From: Haemaphysalis longicornis
Lineage: Eukaryota > Arthropoda > Arachnida > Ixodida > Ixodidae
Length of the DNA stretch: 64,000 nucleotides
Reading direction: 5' to 3'
Assembly: GCA_013339765.2 (NCBI GenBank)
Contig: JABSTR010001570.1
Location: forward strand, 1-64,000
Numbering within the stretch: position 1 is the stretch's first letter; each line of letters opens with the position of its first letter. Below, piece by piece: positions 22,871 to 34,100 of the stretch. The translations under genes were made by a program, and so were the position numbers. Under the pieces are notes generated by a model. The model did not search any database and was not told the DNA's origin. It was given only the letters and a program-made list of their open reading frames with translations.

Positions 22871-23935
22871 CGTGGCAGCAAGATTATTGCAAGGAGTCGG
22901 GAAGGGAAGTCGCGCCTTTCGAGAGCATTGTGCACCTTCTCACTTGGTTATGTTAAGTTTCGATATATGGCGCGGTGCCTTTTCTGATGCATCACGGTCA
23001 TTGGATGGAAAGGGCACGCCTGGGAGCGATGTTTTTGGCGCAAAGCTGGCCCAGCAGCGGCCTCGGCGTCTCTCCGGCGTGCAGAACTTGGCTTGTTGTC
23101 ATGCAGTTTGAGCTAGTATACCGAAGGACAAACGAAATATTTCTAAAAAAATGTCTGTCAGGATCTACTTGTGAGGTTGTATTATTCAATTTTCGTCCAA
23201 ATGTGATTGTACTAAGCGTATAAAAATGCATTAGAGCTAAGAAACGTCGGCCGGAAATGAACAGAAAAACGCATTAGGCCGAAAAACGCATGATACCAAA
23301 TGATATAAGAGACATTCATTGTGTATCTCCGGAATATGTGGTTCACGTACTTCGCTAATTTATGAAGTGCGCTTGAAGCAAGAACACTTGATTACATGTA
23401 AAATACCAATGTCCTTCGGCTATACCAACGCGACAATGTTCGTCTGTGTGTGATCATGAAGGTCTCTGTTGAGGTACCCGTCCAAAAGGCAACATAAGGT
23501 TTGAACAAGAATTACATAGCATGAAATCATTTTCAACCTCCAAAATATGGCAGCATATGTTATAATTGTCAACATTGTTAAGCAATAAAAAGTTACTGGG
23601 AATTTCTTAGACAATAAATGCCTACAGTGTTCACGCTAACAGCGTTTTCTAGAAAATAATAAATGGGTATGACCTTTGACATACCAGGAGACGTGTTACA
23701 ACAATGTCTTAATCATCAATGCATAAAGGGGCTCGAGCCTTATTTAGAGGTGGCACTTTAATCTCATCAGCAACAACTAGATGTCACCCATGAACGGATA
23801 TCGCGCCAATATATAGTGAATGCATGAAACGTTTAAGGTAGAAATCACCTTAGGGGCTCGGGCCGTGGGCAGCTCATGTTGTCGTCGTCTGATGTTGTCA
23901 TATTCTCATGTAGTCACGGCAATATTACACTGAGA
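22871..23935. other. Unassigned sequence
   Basis: A 127-codon plus frame (22728-23111) is the antisense shadow of the Tigger leader in its first half. The rest is AT-rich with no recognisable feature. Confidence 0.4.
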
Positions 23936-23937
23936 CA

Positions 23938-24105
23938 TTCGCTTTTGAACGCCTCGCGGTAGAGCGTAATACGTACTAAAAGAAAAACCCCGGACCATCG
24001 TTTTGCAACGCCTCGCGCTAGAACGTTTCATCTACATTGGAAGAACGAGTACTAAAAGGACACATAGGGACACTCGTTTTGGAACGCCTCACTCTACGTC
24101 TTAGC
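23938..24105 (+). repeat. Three diverged tandem units
   Basis: The motif TCGTTTTGNAACGCCTCGCG followed by CTAGAACG-like sequence occurs at 23939, 23998 and 24074 (spacings 59 and 76 bp). The second and third units also share a 'TACTAAAAG' block. Function unknown. Confidence 0.6.
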
Positions 24106-24190
24106 ATACTCTTTTGCTCGCTGCGTCATCTGACACGGACAACTTACGGCCATCTGTCTCATTTAATTGCTTAAATCCGCTTTAACGAAA

Positions 24191-24360
24191 AAGACGGCGC
24201 CGCCACGTCATCAGGAGCACGATTGCTCATTCCACCGACGCTTCTCCGGCGCCCAATCAGCGCGCGTCGTGGCGCAAGAAAGAGACCTACAGTCTTTGAA
24301 TACACTTGCACGCCGCATACTTCGCCCCTCTCCAGGAGAGATGGTCCGGGATTTTTTATT
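24191..24360 (+). repeat. Dispersed repeat, copy A
   Basis: This stretch matches 35835-35990 in the same orientation. Shared blocks, in order, are GGCGCCG, GATTGCT, TCAGCGCG, GGCG(C), AGAGACC, TTGGAATACAC or TTTGAATACAC, GCATACTTCGCCCCTC and GAGATGG-CC-GGATTTT. It contains a CCAATCAGCG sequence resembling a CCAAT box. It may be a promoter-bearing piece of a retroelement, for example an LTR or 5' end, but no coding part is attached to either copy. Confidence 0.65.
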
Positions 24361-25100
24361 ATGTAGACTGTTGCGAGCATATTAAAGTCGGTTAGGTCAA
24401 AGTAGCACCACACAAGCGCACATGCAAGCTTCTTTCCCTTCGCTTAACCAAATCTGTAAGCTTCATATTCGTGTGGTACTTGTACGCTAGTAGAAAATCC
24501 AAGGTCCAAATAAAGGGTAAGAAGAGTTAGCGAACTTGATATGGTTTATAAAAATAAAATGAACCAAAATTTCTATTGTAAAGCGGAAAGCCGGAGTGCG
24601 AAGGCTTTATTTTTTTGTTCACCTTTAGAGGAGCGATGCAGAAGAAAAGCATGGTGGGGGGAGGCCCGCGGGGGGGAGCTGTTCAGTGACGACATTTTCA
24701 GAGAAGGGAGAGGGTGTCCTGCCGTTGTTTCATGACACGAGCCATTGCTTTCCCACGTCGCTTTGTTGGAATGTGAACCTCCTTGCCTTAGGGGGAGGGA
24801 ACGCCGGATGAACAACAGAACGCGTTGCTGGTCAATACAAAGACACTACAGACTATTTTTGAACGGGAGTGCTCTAAGCGCCATCTGCTGCAGGCGTAAT
24901 AAAGCGGCGCCCCCCAGCTCCAGTAACCGAGAAATAGTAATGCAAACAATAGCACAAACATTTAAATAACTATTATAAAATAGAAATACGGGTGTCGTTA
25001 AAGGAAGACAGCGAGGTGTAAATATTCATGATATTTTCGTACGGAAATACGTTTTATTTCTTGATATAAAAGGAGAAAGGGAATAAAACGTGCTCACCGA
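24361..25100. other. Unassigned sequence
   Basis: A G-rich stretch (24645-24680) includes the run GGGGGGGAGC. No frame is convincing. Confidence 0.4.
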
Positions 25101-25104
25101 TTAG

Positions 25105-25180
25105 GGCCAGAACGCGCTACATTAAGAATACCGGTGTGATGCCACACCGACTACGCTACCGCGGTGGCAGTTCTTCACTC
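25105..25180 (-). repeat. tRNA-derived SINE head (decayed)
   Basis: On the minus strand the segment reads CCACCGCGGTAGCGTAGTCGG, in which TAGCGTAGTCGG fits the pol III A box. A degraded B-box region GCGCGTTCTGGCCCTAATC follows about 35 bases on. The body has lost recognisable SINE landmarks. Confidence 0.45.
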
Positions 25181-27320
25181 CCCTTTTTTGGGCATTGATA
25201 AGAATGTAATTTCTTTCTAAGTTTCTTTGCTTCCAACCTTTCCATAAACATTCATAACAGCTGTGACAGATCAGGTGCAACAAAGCACCGTAACGTGAGC
25301 TTTTGTGTGCGGGTTCAACGAATAGTCCAATTTTTTATAAAAGGACCGTAGTTTTAGTGAAACAAAGTATGGATTGCGAATGCATAACGCCCCCTGTTTC
25401 AAACGGCAACTTTATAACAGCGTATACAAGGAAACGGGAATGCAAAATCAATAATGTTTCTCTCACTCTCGTACAGTTACGCTTAGCCATTCCACCCAAG
25501 CGAAACTTACACTCAGCAAGCTGTCACTAACCTTTGTTGAATGTTTTTGTGCTAACCAACAAACGCATACAACCAAATTACTTTAGGAATCGCATGCGTG
25601 GAAACATAATTCTCCCCCTCTGAATTCTTTATTGCAGGTAGACGTAACTACATGCTCCCTCTCGAAAATGGAAGTTCTTGTACACGCAAGATAACTGCAC
25701 GGTAGTTCCAAGTTCTTTCGGCGGGAGGCGACACAAACCGTAAGTAAAACGCGAAAGCAGCTTCAGTGTCTTGCACCGCTTATTGTCAGTGCATTCGGCG
25801 GGTCAAGACATTCCCTAGGTCACCTGATGCCAGAGTTAGTGAATACAAGGAGTAGTCAGATCACTAGTCACGAGGAGTCACTACATCCCAAGCGTCCATC
25901 GATCCAACTAGTCAAGACACGCTTTCCACTCTCTACATCCAACTCCCACGCGTGAATACATCCAACGAGTCATCAAACCTAACCGTCTGGCGCCGAAGAA
26001 CTGCACGGCCTTCCTCTTTACTGGAAATGGGAGTCGGCTTTGCGAACAAAAAATCACACAAATAAAGATGCGCAAAAAGAAAAACAAAATAGAAACAAAA
26101 AATTGTGCGGCATTCTACTTTGTTAAGGTGGATGAGCAGCGATGCTCTCTAATACAACTTCACTGTCAAGAAATTAGGGCAAGCAAAAGAACATTGACGT
26201 AATGATAGAGCGGTCTTACTAAAAAATTCTCACATACTTTGTTGCAATATGGAGCAATTAAAAACAGGCCCCCAGCTATTTTCGGCAATCATGCCGTTCA
26301 CGTAGATGCCCTTCAATTATCAGCAGGCCGTAACTGTGTACGTTATGTAGCTTCTTTATGAACTAACTTTTTATGACGAGTAAATGAAACCCTCAGTAAT
26401 GATAGAAGCGTGTTGGAGGCCAATTGTCGTATACTGTTTGTTATAAAAGTCATAATAAACAATGTGTTACAGGAGTTATTTGTTTTATTCTTGTTATCCC
26501 TTACGCGGAGAACATTTCAATGTGGTGCCCCTTGCGGCACCAATGCGAAACCGAATATATGGGAAACGATGCAGATGGTACAGGCTGCCTCGTATGGGCG
26601 ACGAGGTGCCTCATATTTCTGGAGACCGATACATAGCTGTTTATTCCATTCTAGGGAGATCGTTTGCGGACACGTTGATCTGAAAGAATTACTGCAACTG
26701 TACACATTGGCCAAGAAGGTTTTCCTGCCTTGTTTACAACATTTTGTTAGAACCAAATACAGACTTAGCTGACATTCCGCCATCCCCTACGAGAGCAACC
26801 GCGCTGAGCAATTCTTGCAATGACTATGAGGATGCGTACAACTGCTGCAAAAGAAAACTTACTGAGAGAGGCAACAGAAGAGCGAAATCGCCAACGTCAT
26901 TTAGATCTCAGCGTTCCAACTTAATTCCAGTTTGAAAAGAAACTGAAGTCGCCTCTGTGTACTGTTTCACCGACGAGTAAAAAACGTGTTTTCCCACACT
27001 CAGCATGGTAGCACCCAGTAGCCGCTAAAGGTCGTAGAGTCAAATCATCACGGCAGGTTTTTGCATATTACATACGTGCCAATAAGCGTCAAACCAACCA
27101 TATATGCATGAAAAAGAGCTTTGCCAAGTTCCCTGATCGCGCGCGGCTCTAGGAGCCAAAGAACAGGCCTTCCGGGTTTTCTTTGTACAGTGAAAGTCAA
27201 TAGCAAATTTGAATGCTTGGCGAAATTCAGGAGTTGAGTGCGACATTTATGCAGGTGGAAGCCACAGTTCAGCTCACACTGAAACGCAATGAAAATGTGG
27301 CGCTCCCCTCTAACTGCTTT
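25181..27320. other. Unassigned AT-rich sequence
   Basis: The longest frames (120 codons at 26410-26772 plus, 96 at 27048-27338 minus) have no recognisable motif and overlap on opposite strands. Nothing else is seen. Confidence 0.4.
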
Positions 27321-27462
27321 AGAACCACTGTGTGACAATAGAATTGCCTAGAATTCATCCATAAAAGGCAGTGCTCCAGCAGTTCCTTGTTAGAACCACT
27401 GTGTGGCAAAAGAATTGCCTAGAATTCATCCATAAAAGGGAGTGCTTCAGCAGCTCCTTGTG
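27321..27462 (+). repeat. 71-bp tandem duplication
   Basis: Units at 27321-27391 and 27392-27462 begin AGAACCACTGTGTG and share AGAATTGCCTAGAATTCATC, CATAAAAGG and CAGCAG-TCCTTG. They differ at about six positions. The second unit runs directly into the LINE endonuclease sequence. Confidence 0.9.
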
Positions 27463-29230
27463 AATAACGACCGTCCGCAGATCTTAGGAGTGCGAAAAGC
27501 TGGACGTCCGTCAAACCTATCAGGCTACAGAACATATAAAAAAGAAGGCACCAACACGAATAGCGTAACTCTAATCGAACGAAAAGTAACAGCCCTGCAG
27601 CGCAACACTGGCGCTGATAGTATTGATCTTGTTCTTGTTGAGACCTTCCAAAGTAAAAAAATGACAACAGCGTTTTTGTACTCAATGTACACAGTTCTGC
27701 GAAAGAGCGCAGAGTAACATTCGGAGTATTGTTCATGAAGCTTCGGAATATAGGGCAAACAAACCCCATCGTAATTGTGGAAGACTTTATGGCACACCAG
27801 CTGGCGTAGGGAGAAAGTAAAAAAACAAACAAGGCACTTTCGGTTTCACACGAAATACAGCAACAGAAAGTCATCCTTCTTACTTTCTCATACTCACCAA
27901 TCAGGCGGAGTACAGCTTATCAGCCGACACGACCCCTGACTTCTCACTGGCAAGCGAGAGTGTCGAAGCCACCTGGTGATACAGAGGAGGACTTGGAAGT
28001 GAACTTAACATTATCGAAACGGTCATAGAAGGTGGGCCTTTTAGAAGCTGGAAGCGAAAACACAGGCTAACAAAGAGACGCTTTCCGACTAAACATAAGT
28101 GAGCCTACTGGGGTCTCCGAAGGAAGTTGCTGGGTCAAAGAGCTTTTACAAGGCGTAGACGACGCAACCAAAGAGATCCTGGACAAAGAAGAGATGAAAG
28201 TTGTCGATCAGCGGCTACTAATTTTCTAGAAACGAAAAAAAAACATTTGGAAGACGGAATAAAATCCTTCAAACCAGACAGATCGCTAACAAAACAGCCC
28301 GCGCCACTTAAACAAGGAATAGAACAACATGCGTGTCATCTCACGAAGCGGAAGTAGGAGACCGTTTGCAACCAGATGGAGGAGTAGTTCAGGGTAGCCA
28401 AAACATGGAACTTCCTGCAACACCTCATAAACTCGGAAGGTAGCAATGCAGCCAACAGAAATTCAAATAGAAATGCCTGGTGCACAAATATGAAGGCACA
28501 GAAGAAAAACTGCAAGAGGAACTTAAAGAAGGCTGCATCGAAGAAGCGGAAAGAGAGTCTCTCCTACACCTATCAGGGCCTTGAAAACTAAGTCCGGGAC
28601 ACCCTAATCACGATTGCCAAAATAAGAGCTGCAATAAATGAGCTAAAAACGGTTCGGCGGCTTGGCCAGACAGACTTAATAGTGAGATGCTCAGAAACCT
28701 AAATGATGGGTCGGTAACGAATCTCTCAGCATAAATGCAGGAATGCTGGAACACCGGCTTGCTCATGCTTGCTCAGGTACGATGACTCACTCAGGTCATC
28801 GTAAATACAAAACTGGGTACAAAATTAGGCCTTGAAAGCCTGAGACCTATCTCGCTTACATCGTGCGTAGGAAAGCGGATGGAGTATGTCGTGCAAACAA
28901 GAATGACAAACTACATGGATTATCACGACCTGATGGCATAAGCCTTGGGAATAGAGGTATATATGCCGACAACGTGACCCACTGGTTAGAAAGGGGCAAA
29001 AACAGCCATATAGAGGAGGCTCTACAGACGGAAGCATAGGAAATTGAAGGCCATCGTTCGAATAATTACCTGATATGCTCTGCGCAAAAGTCTGAACTTT
29101 TCGTTCTTCCCACGCCAGGGTCAAGGAGCCAACAATGCGGAAGCCAACCGGACCGGAAGCCAACAATGCGAAATAAAACTGGCGGAATAGAAATGCAGTG
29201 TGCAAACGATCCGCTTACTGGCCCCATGGC
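27440..29230 (+). pseudogene. I-clade LINE remnant (endonuclease, RT start)
   Basis: An AP-endonuclease-like domain opens the copy. A frame with ERKVTALQRNTGADSIDLVL is followed by 'VIVEDFMAHQLA', the equivalent of the catalytic GDFN-x-H motif with G-D-F changed to E-D-F. SRHDP near 27935 stands where SRDTTPDL-like sequence is usual. The linker contains CWVKELLQGVDDATKEILDK (28110-28180). KYEGTEEKLQEELKEG (28480-28530) leads into RT pieces 'MLRNLNDGSVTNLS' and LESLRPISLTSCVGKRMEYV (28835-28895). After 28930 the frame breaks up and the catalytic core is lost. It belongs to the same broad group as the LINE at 41757-43480. Confidence 0.85.
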
Positions 29231-30555
29231 TCCAAGCCAGCGAGAGAAATAATGTTACATGTCCTCAGCTGATTTTTGTCAATAAAGGTCACACATTGTC
29301 TGCTTCATGACATCTGTGAATTGCGCAAGTTCTCATGGAGCGCAACTTCGCTGCAGTAAACCTCGTTCACTTAAAGAAGCCCGCAGTGCTCTTGCTTCCT
29401 TTAAAAATATACATGACGTTATATACAATATAAGCATTTCTGCAAATTTTGGTGACATCGTTAACCCCAAAATACAAGGAATACTGTACGCGTTCGCTGT
29501 AGCGCTGAGATGCGTCTACAGAGTTACAAGCACTGCGTGTTACCGAGCGCGAGTTTATATTTTCAGCCATTTTTACGGACTAAAACACAGGGCAGTGTTC
29601 GTCATTACGGACGTATACAACCTATAGTTGTAAATATTTCATTCCCCGATATCACCGTTATTTTATAATATGCCAAAAGCTGAAGATTTTGTACGATAAG
29701 CCTCCAAGTATTGGATGATGACACGCATTGCCAATGTCTGTGTTAATGGGCGCTCACATTAATTATATAACGCTGCTTATGGGATGTTGGGTTACCTGCG
29801 CCATCATTTTACCAACGCTCCTTCCTTATTGAAACTTTTTAAAGTTGCCACAGCTAGTAATAGGCCGTCTCCTTTCAGGTCTCAGAAAAACACAACGTAA
29901 TTCATTCATGGAAGGGATCCACAACGACTCCCTGGGTGTTGTGGGTATGATTGAACAGCTTTCGTACCAGCCATAAAATATAGTCTTAATCTGCCATGTT
30001 TACATATATCAAAAGTCCATCGCTTCAGCCTCGTTCGTAAATTATTTCACAATACATTCCTGCGTGATAAGCTCTTTCGCCTCCTCACTATTCATCAGCT
30101 CGTTTACATCGCGTTCACAAAGTACGATTGCCATCGTGCCGAATGAAATGTTTTTTTTTCAGACATTAATTGAATGAAAGAATATTCCCACACTGATGGC
30201 CACCATCCAAGGTAACCAGCTATTAAAAATGTCTTACAAACTATTATATAAGCAGGAATAATTTTTGTATTGTGCAATGCTTTTCTTTGTTTTATTCTTA
30301 TTTGTGACCACTGCTTTGTGTAATACATTATATATATAAGCATACAAATAAATGAAAACGAATTTAAATAAATAAATAAATAAACGAATAAATAAATTAG
30401 TAAATAAATAATAAGTGAATGAAACTTTATTGACACGGATTTCAAATACATAAATAAAATAAAGTGACCGCAAGCTGGTTTCTTTAGCCTTAAATGAGTT
30501 TTGGTATTCATTCGAAGTAGAGATGGGCAGCGTTTATTGCGGTGTAGCATGTCTT
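29231..30555. other. Unassigned AT-rich sequence with an AAATA run
   Basis: An imperfect AAATA repeat (30353-30411) may be the tail of a decayed CR1-like LINE covering some of 29800-30350, but no RT motif was found. At 30413-30435 the sequence reads GTGAATGAAACTTTATTGAC, which on the minus strand contains an AATAAAG signal, and another old element may end there. Confidence 0.35.
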
Positions 30556-30559
30556 TGTT

Positions 30560-31195
30560 CCTGGGAACACTCGGCACTTCAAATAACTGCTGTAGACGTC
30601 CAAATAACTGTTCTACCATGAGAGAGTAATCCGGCGCCGAATAGGTATGGGCTGGGAGCACTCGGCAAGCGCTCCCAAATAATGAAAAGTAAGTTACCTC
30701 CGTCACTCAAAACCAAATTCTACAACCAGTGCATACTGCCGGTAATGACATACGGAGCTCAAACTTGGCGCCTTACTAAACAACTAGAGAGCAAAAATGG
30801 GTCGGCTCAACGTGCAATGGCTGGAATGATGTTAGGAATAACACTCGAGGACAAGAAACGAGCCACTTGGATCGGAGAGCAAACTAGAGCTGATGATATC
30901 ACAGTTCAAATAAAGAAAAAGAAATAGACTTGGGCAGGGCACGTAGTGGGACGAACTGACAACCGGTGGACAATTAAGGTAAAAAAGTGGATACGAAGAG
31001 ATCGGTCTAGAAGAGGAAGGTCGATAACACAATGGAGGGATGAAATATGGAACATCGGGGGGTAAAGAGTGGACTCGACTAGCACAGGCCAGGATTAGTT
31101 GGGGGTTTATGGGAGAGGCCTTCGTCCTGCAGTGTACCTGAGCAGGCTTATGATGATGATGATAGTGATGATGATGATGATGATGATGACCAGTG
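30560..31195 (+). pseudogene. RTE-clade LINE 3' end
   Basis: The frame at 30682-30927 reads KSKLPPSLKTKFYNQCIL, VMTYGAQTWRLTK, 'QRAMAGMMLGITLEDKKR' and ADDITVQIKKKK. A stop follows, then TWAGHVVGRTDNRWT and 'WIRRDRSRRGRSITQWRDEI'. This is the C-terminal region shared by RTE elements, and it ends in a GAT microsatellite (31147-31190), the usual RTE tail. The RT core is absent, as in most 5'-truncated copies. Confidence 0.9.
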
Positions 31196-32640
31196 CAAAA
31201 AGTTAGAGATGGGTAATGCCGCTCCCCCCCGAGTGCATCGTTTGAGTTTTGTGCTGCATTGTATAAAAATGGCACCCATTCACGCAGGTGGCCGATGCAC
31301 ACAGTACCTTAAACAAAGTTTCATACTGATCACAAATAATTTGTCGTCTAGTTCAGTCTCTTCAGGTATTACAAAAGCGGGAATTCTTGAGCGACAATTT
31401 CAATGCATATTTTAGGTTGTTTTCTGCCTCAACAGAAGTTACAGAACAAGCTTCTGGAATTTGCTGAATTTTTTGAGCAAATAAATGCCAAAGCAACGTC
31501 ATGCATTTTAAAATATCATGAAGAATTCACAATGGTTGGTAATTTTTTGCTTCAAAATAGAAGTGCGCCAGGACTTCAACAGAGCTGCCGTTTCTCTCAG
31601 AGCGTTGCTGCTTAAACACCCGTGACACGAAAGGCATTCATAGGGATCAGAGACCTGCCGTGGCATACCCATTGCTTTAATGCATACGCCGTAATATATA
31701 GCCTCTAGGTTCGTGTGTATAAGACTGAAGTAGAAGGAGTTGAAGTATTTTTCTTCCTGTCAAAGTGATTTGAGTCTAGGGTTTAGACAACTTCAAGTTA
31801 GAAGTCGTTTAAAGGTAAAACGTCTTAAATTTTAATCGGAGGACATTCTCAGGTGCTAATGGTTAAAATTATTCCAGAAAACATAGCGTCACTGGAAGGA
31901 ACAAATATTTGTAAGGTTTTGTTTTGTTCTACAGTGGCAAAAATTAGACGTCAATGCCATGGCTCGTGGCGACGGCTCATACGAGCCGATGTGTAGCGCC
32001 GTGTACAGTACACCGCCTCAAGAGCCAAACAAAGACTGCGAAGAGCAGTCAAATGTGCTACGTTGATGCGTTCTGTCCACTTACGAAATCACAAACTGGT
32101 TGCCTGTGAACTGTGTGTACTACAAAAGCTTTCCGCATGTGGGATCGGCGCAAATGATGCATGAATGGGCTGTCATAGCTGGTTGACACAATTTCAATGT
32201 GTCAACCAGTGCACCCTAGTCAGTGTCGGGATTCATGATGCCTTCGCTATGGCGGATCACTCACGGGACACAGTGTTCCACCAAAAAAGGTTGAATGCCT
32301 GTAGTGTTCATTGCTCTCTATACCGCATTCTACAATTTAGTTTTCCAGATTTGCGCAGTTTTGGGGAGCTACATTTGCAGCAACGTTTTGTTCAGTAGCT
32401 CTGGGTTTTATTCAGGAATTCTTTGCCGAGTAACGTTACAGCCATGAACTTGTAAAGCCAGGAAGTTCCACTAAAATGCGGATTTGGCGGGAATGACAGC
32501 TTGAATTGTTTTAATAGTGTAAATCAGGATCGTTGGTGGGTCGGAATATTGAAAAGCCTAAGAATAGAATAATACGAAGAATAGAATGAATGAATGAATG
32601 ACTTTACTGCAGATAGGAGGCTAAACATCACTGTGGGTAG
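31196..32640. other. Unassigned sequence
   Basis: No frame above 80 codons. It contains a strong hairpin (32179-32209). A run of TGAATGAATGAATGA at 32587-32601 probably belongs to the end of the neighbouring Penelope element. Confidence 0.4.
32179..32209. other. Perfect 12-bp stem hairpin
   Basis: CTGGTTGACACA (32179-32190) and TGTGTCAACCAG (32198-32209) are exact reverse complements with a 7-base loop ATTTCAA. No coding sequence or terminator-like T-run is near. It could be a small foldback or simply a local inversion. Confidence 0.8.
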
Positions 32641-32659
32641 GGAACGAAAAAGATAAGCA

Positions 32660-34100
32660 GCAGAATGCCGAGTTGGGCTAGTTGGTGAAATTGAATTTTC
32701 AAACCTTCGGAAAGCACAACACTGAAAAAAACGCGAGACGAAGAAAGGGAACAAAGGAAGAGCGCTGCTCAAAACTAAAGTTTTATCAGCGAAACGAAGT
32801 ACACATACCCTCCCAGTCATCAGGCCGCGCATGTGTCTCCCATATTCAGATGGGAACAACCGAAAAACCACAACCAACAATAAAACCCACAAAACCAAAC
32901 CAAACACCAGCATCATCAACTGCGACAGGGTGTGAAACTCAATGACTACCAAGATACGCAATCTCTTTCTGGTGTAAAGCAACATATGCATGATTGACAC
33001 AATCATCCCCTCTCTTGGTTATCTCGAACGCTTCAGCTACTTCTCTGGTCAACGGCCGCACATGCCTGAAAACAATATTTGTGTCACCAGAAAGCGGCCT
33101 ACTACCACCACGATGCCGGCATTTGCTGCAGTGTTCCACAAGATGTGACTATATAGCCCCTTTCAGTGGCAGTCCATACTCTCTGAGGCGCACGTTTGCA
33201 CATCTGCCTGTTGGACCAGCGCATTGCTTACCGCAAGACAGTGGAAGTACGTAAACACAGCCATCATTGCACTTTACATACCCCGTCTCTTGTTTCACAC
33301 TGCATTCATTCCTGCCTGCGCGATGGTCACCGGACAATATTTTTTTCACCAAATAACAAACCCTGCCAACTTTTTTTCGTGCTGTAAACAGAACCTTTAC
33401 ATTGTACCTGGAACCAACTTTTTTCAACGCATGTGACACCTTGTGCAGATAGAAAATTACTGCCGACCTTTTATTCCTACCTTGCAAAACTGTGCAGCCG
33501 TACCAACGTTATCGTTCCTTCTTTTTAGTTCTCGCATCATTTTTTCATACACTGACCGCAAAACATTGCTTGGGAAACCAGCTTCTCGGGGGCGACGCAC
33601 TTTACCTCCAAAAGCCTGTTCTGAGCTATGCACACATGGCCTATCCAAAGCAGCACCCAACAGAGACTTTGGAATTCCTCGTTTTACCAAGTTGGAATGC
33701 CCAACGCATAACTCAGAATTCCCTTTACGGACCTAGGCTGATAACACCGGCACAAGTGCTTGTTCTCAAGTTTCCAATTCAAATTCAGGTACTTATGTTT
33801 TGTTTCACAAGGGGTCCCAAAAGGTGAATTTCAGGCCTAGACCAACCTTCTCAAGGAGGTCTGCAAAACCATTGACCACAGAAGGGCAGACTTCTTGGTT
33901 ACATAATACCGCAAATCATCCACGTACCGAAAAATGCGGAACACTGAACTGGTAACCGTACACTCCAAACGTCTGTCCACCGGAGCTGAGAAAATGTCAC
34001 TCAGTGCGGGTGCTACACATGACCCTATGCAAACCCTGGAGCGTTGAACATACGACCGACCCCACAAGACAAAACAGTAGCTTTCAAATAGTAGCGTTCA
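32660..34100 (-). pseudogene. Penelope-like element (RT, GIY-YIG endonuclease)
   Basis: Read from 34100 down, the minus strand gives VQRSRVCIGSCVAPALSDIF and FRIFRYVDDLRYYV (33837-34067), the Penelope RT core with an intact YVDD box. Further down, KVLFTARKKVGRVCYLVKK (33300-33420) and CVYVLPLSCGKQCAGPTGRC then 'ANVRLREYGLPLKG' (33149-33290) form the GIY-YIG-type endonuclease: VYVLPLSCG replaces the usual core strand, and the R and YG positions are visible. 'CSKCRHRGGSRPLSGDTNIV' and EVAEAFEITKRGDDCVNHA (32939-33139) are the C-terminal tail. The terminal part (32660-32800) has the box GTTGGGCTAGTTGGTGA, also seen within the inverted DNA elements. Upstream sequence to about 34850 may be a decayed N-terminus. 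Confidence 0.85.

Noticed and set aside
27419..27874. 151-codon minus frame rich in Cys and Leu
   Set aside because: It is antisense to the LINE endonuclease on the plus strand, which has clear family motifs.
30832..31302. 156-codon minus frame with a His-rich run
   Set aside because: It is antisense to an RTE LINE 3' end. The His run is the reverse of the GAT microsatellite.
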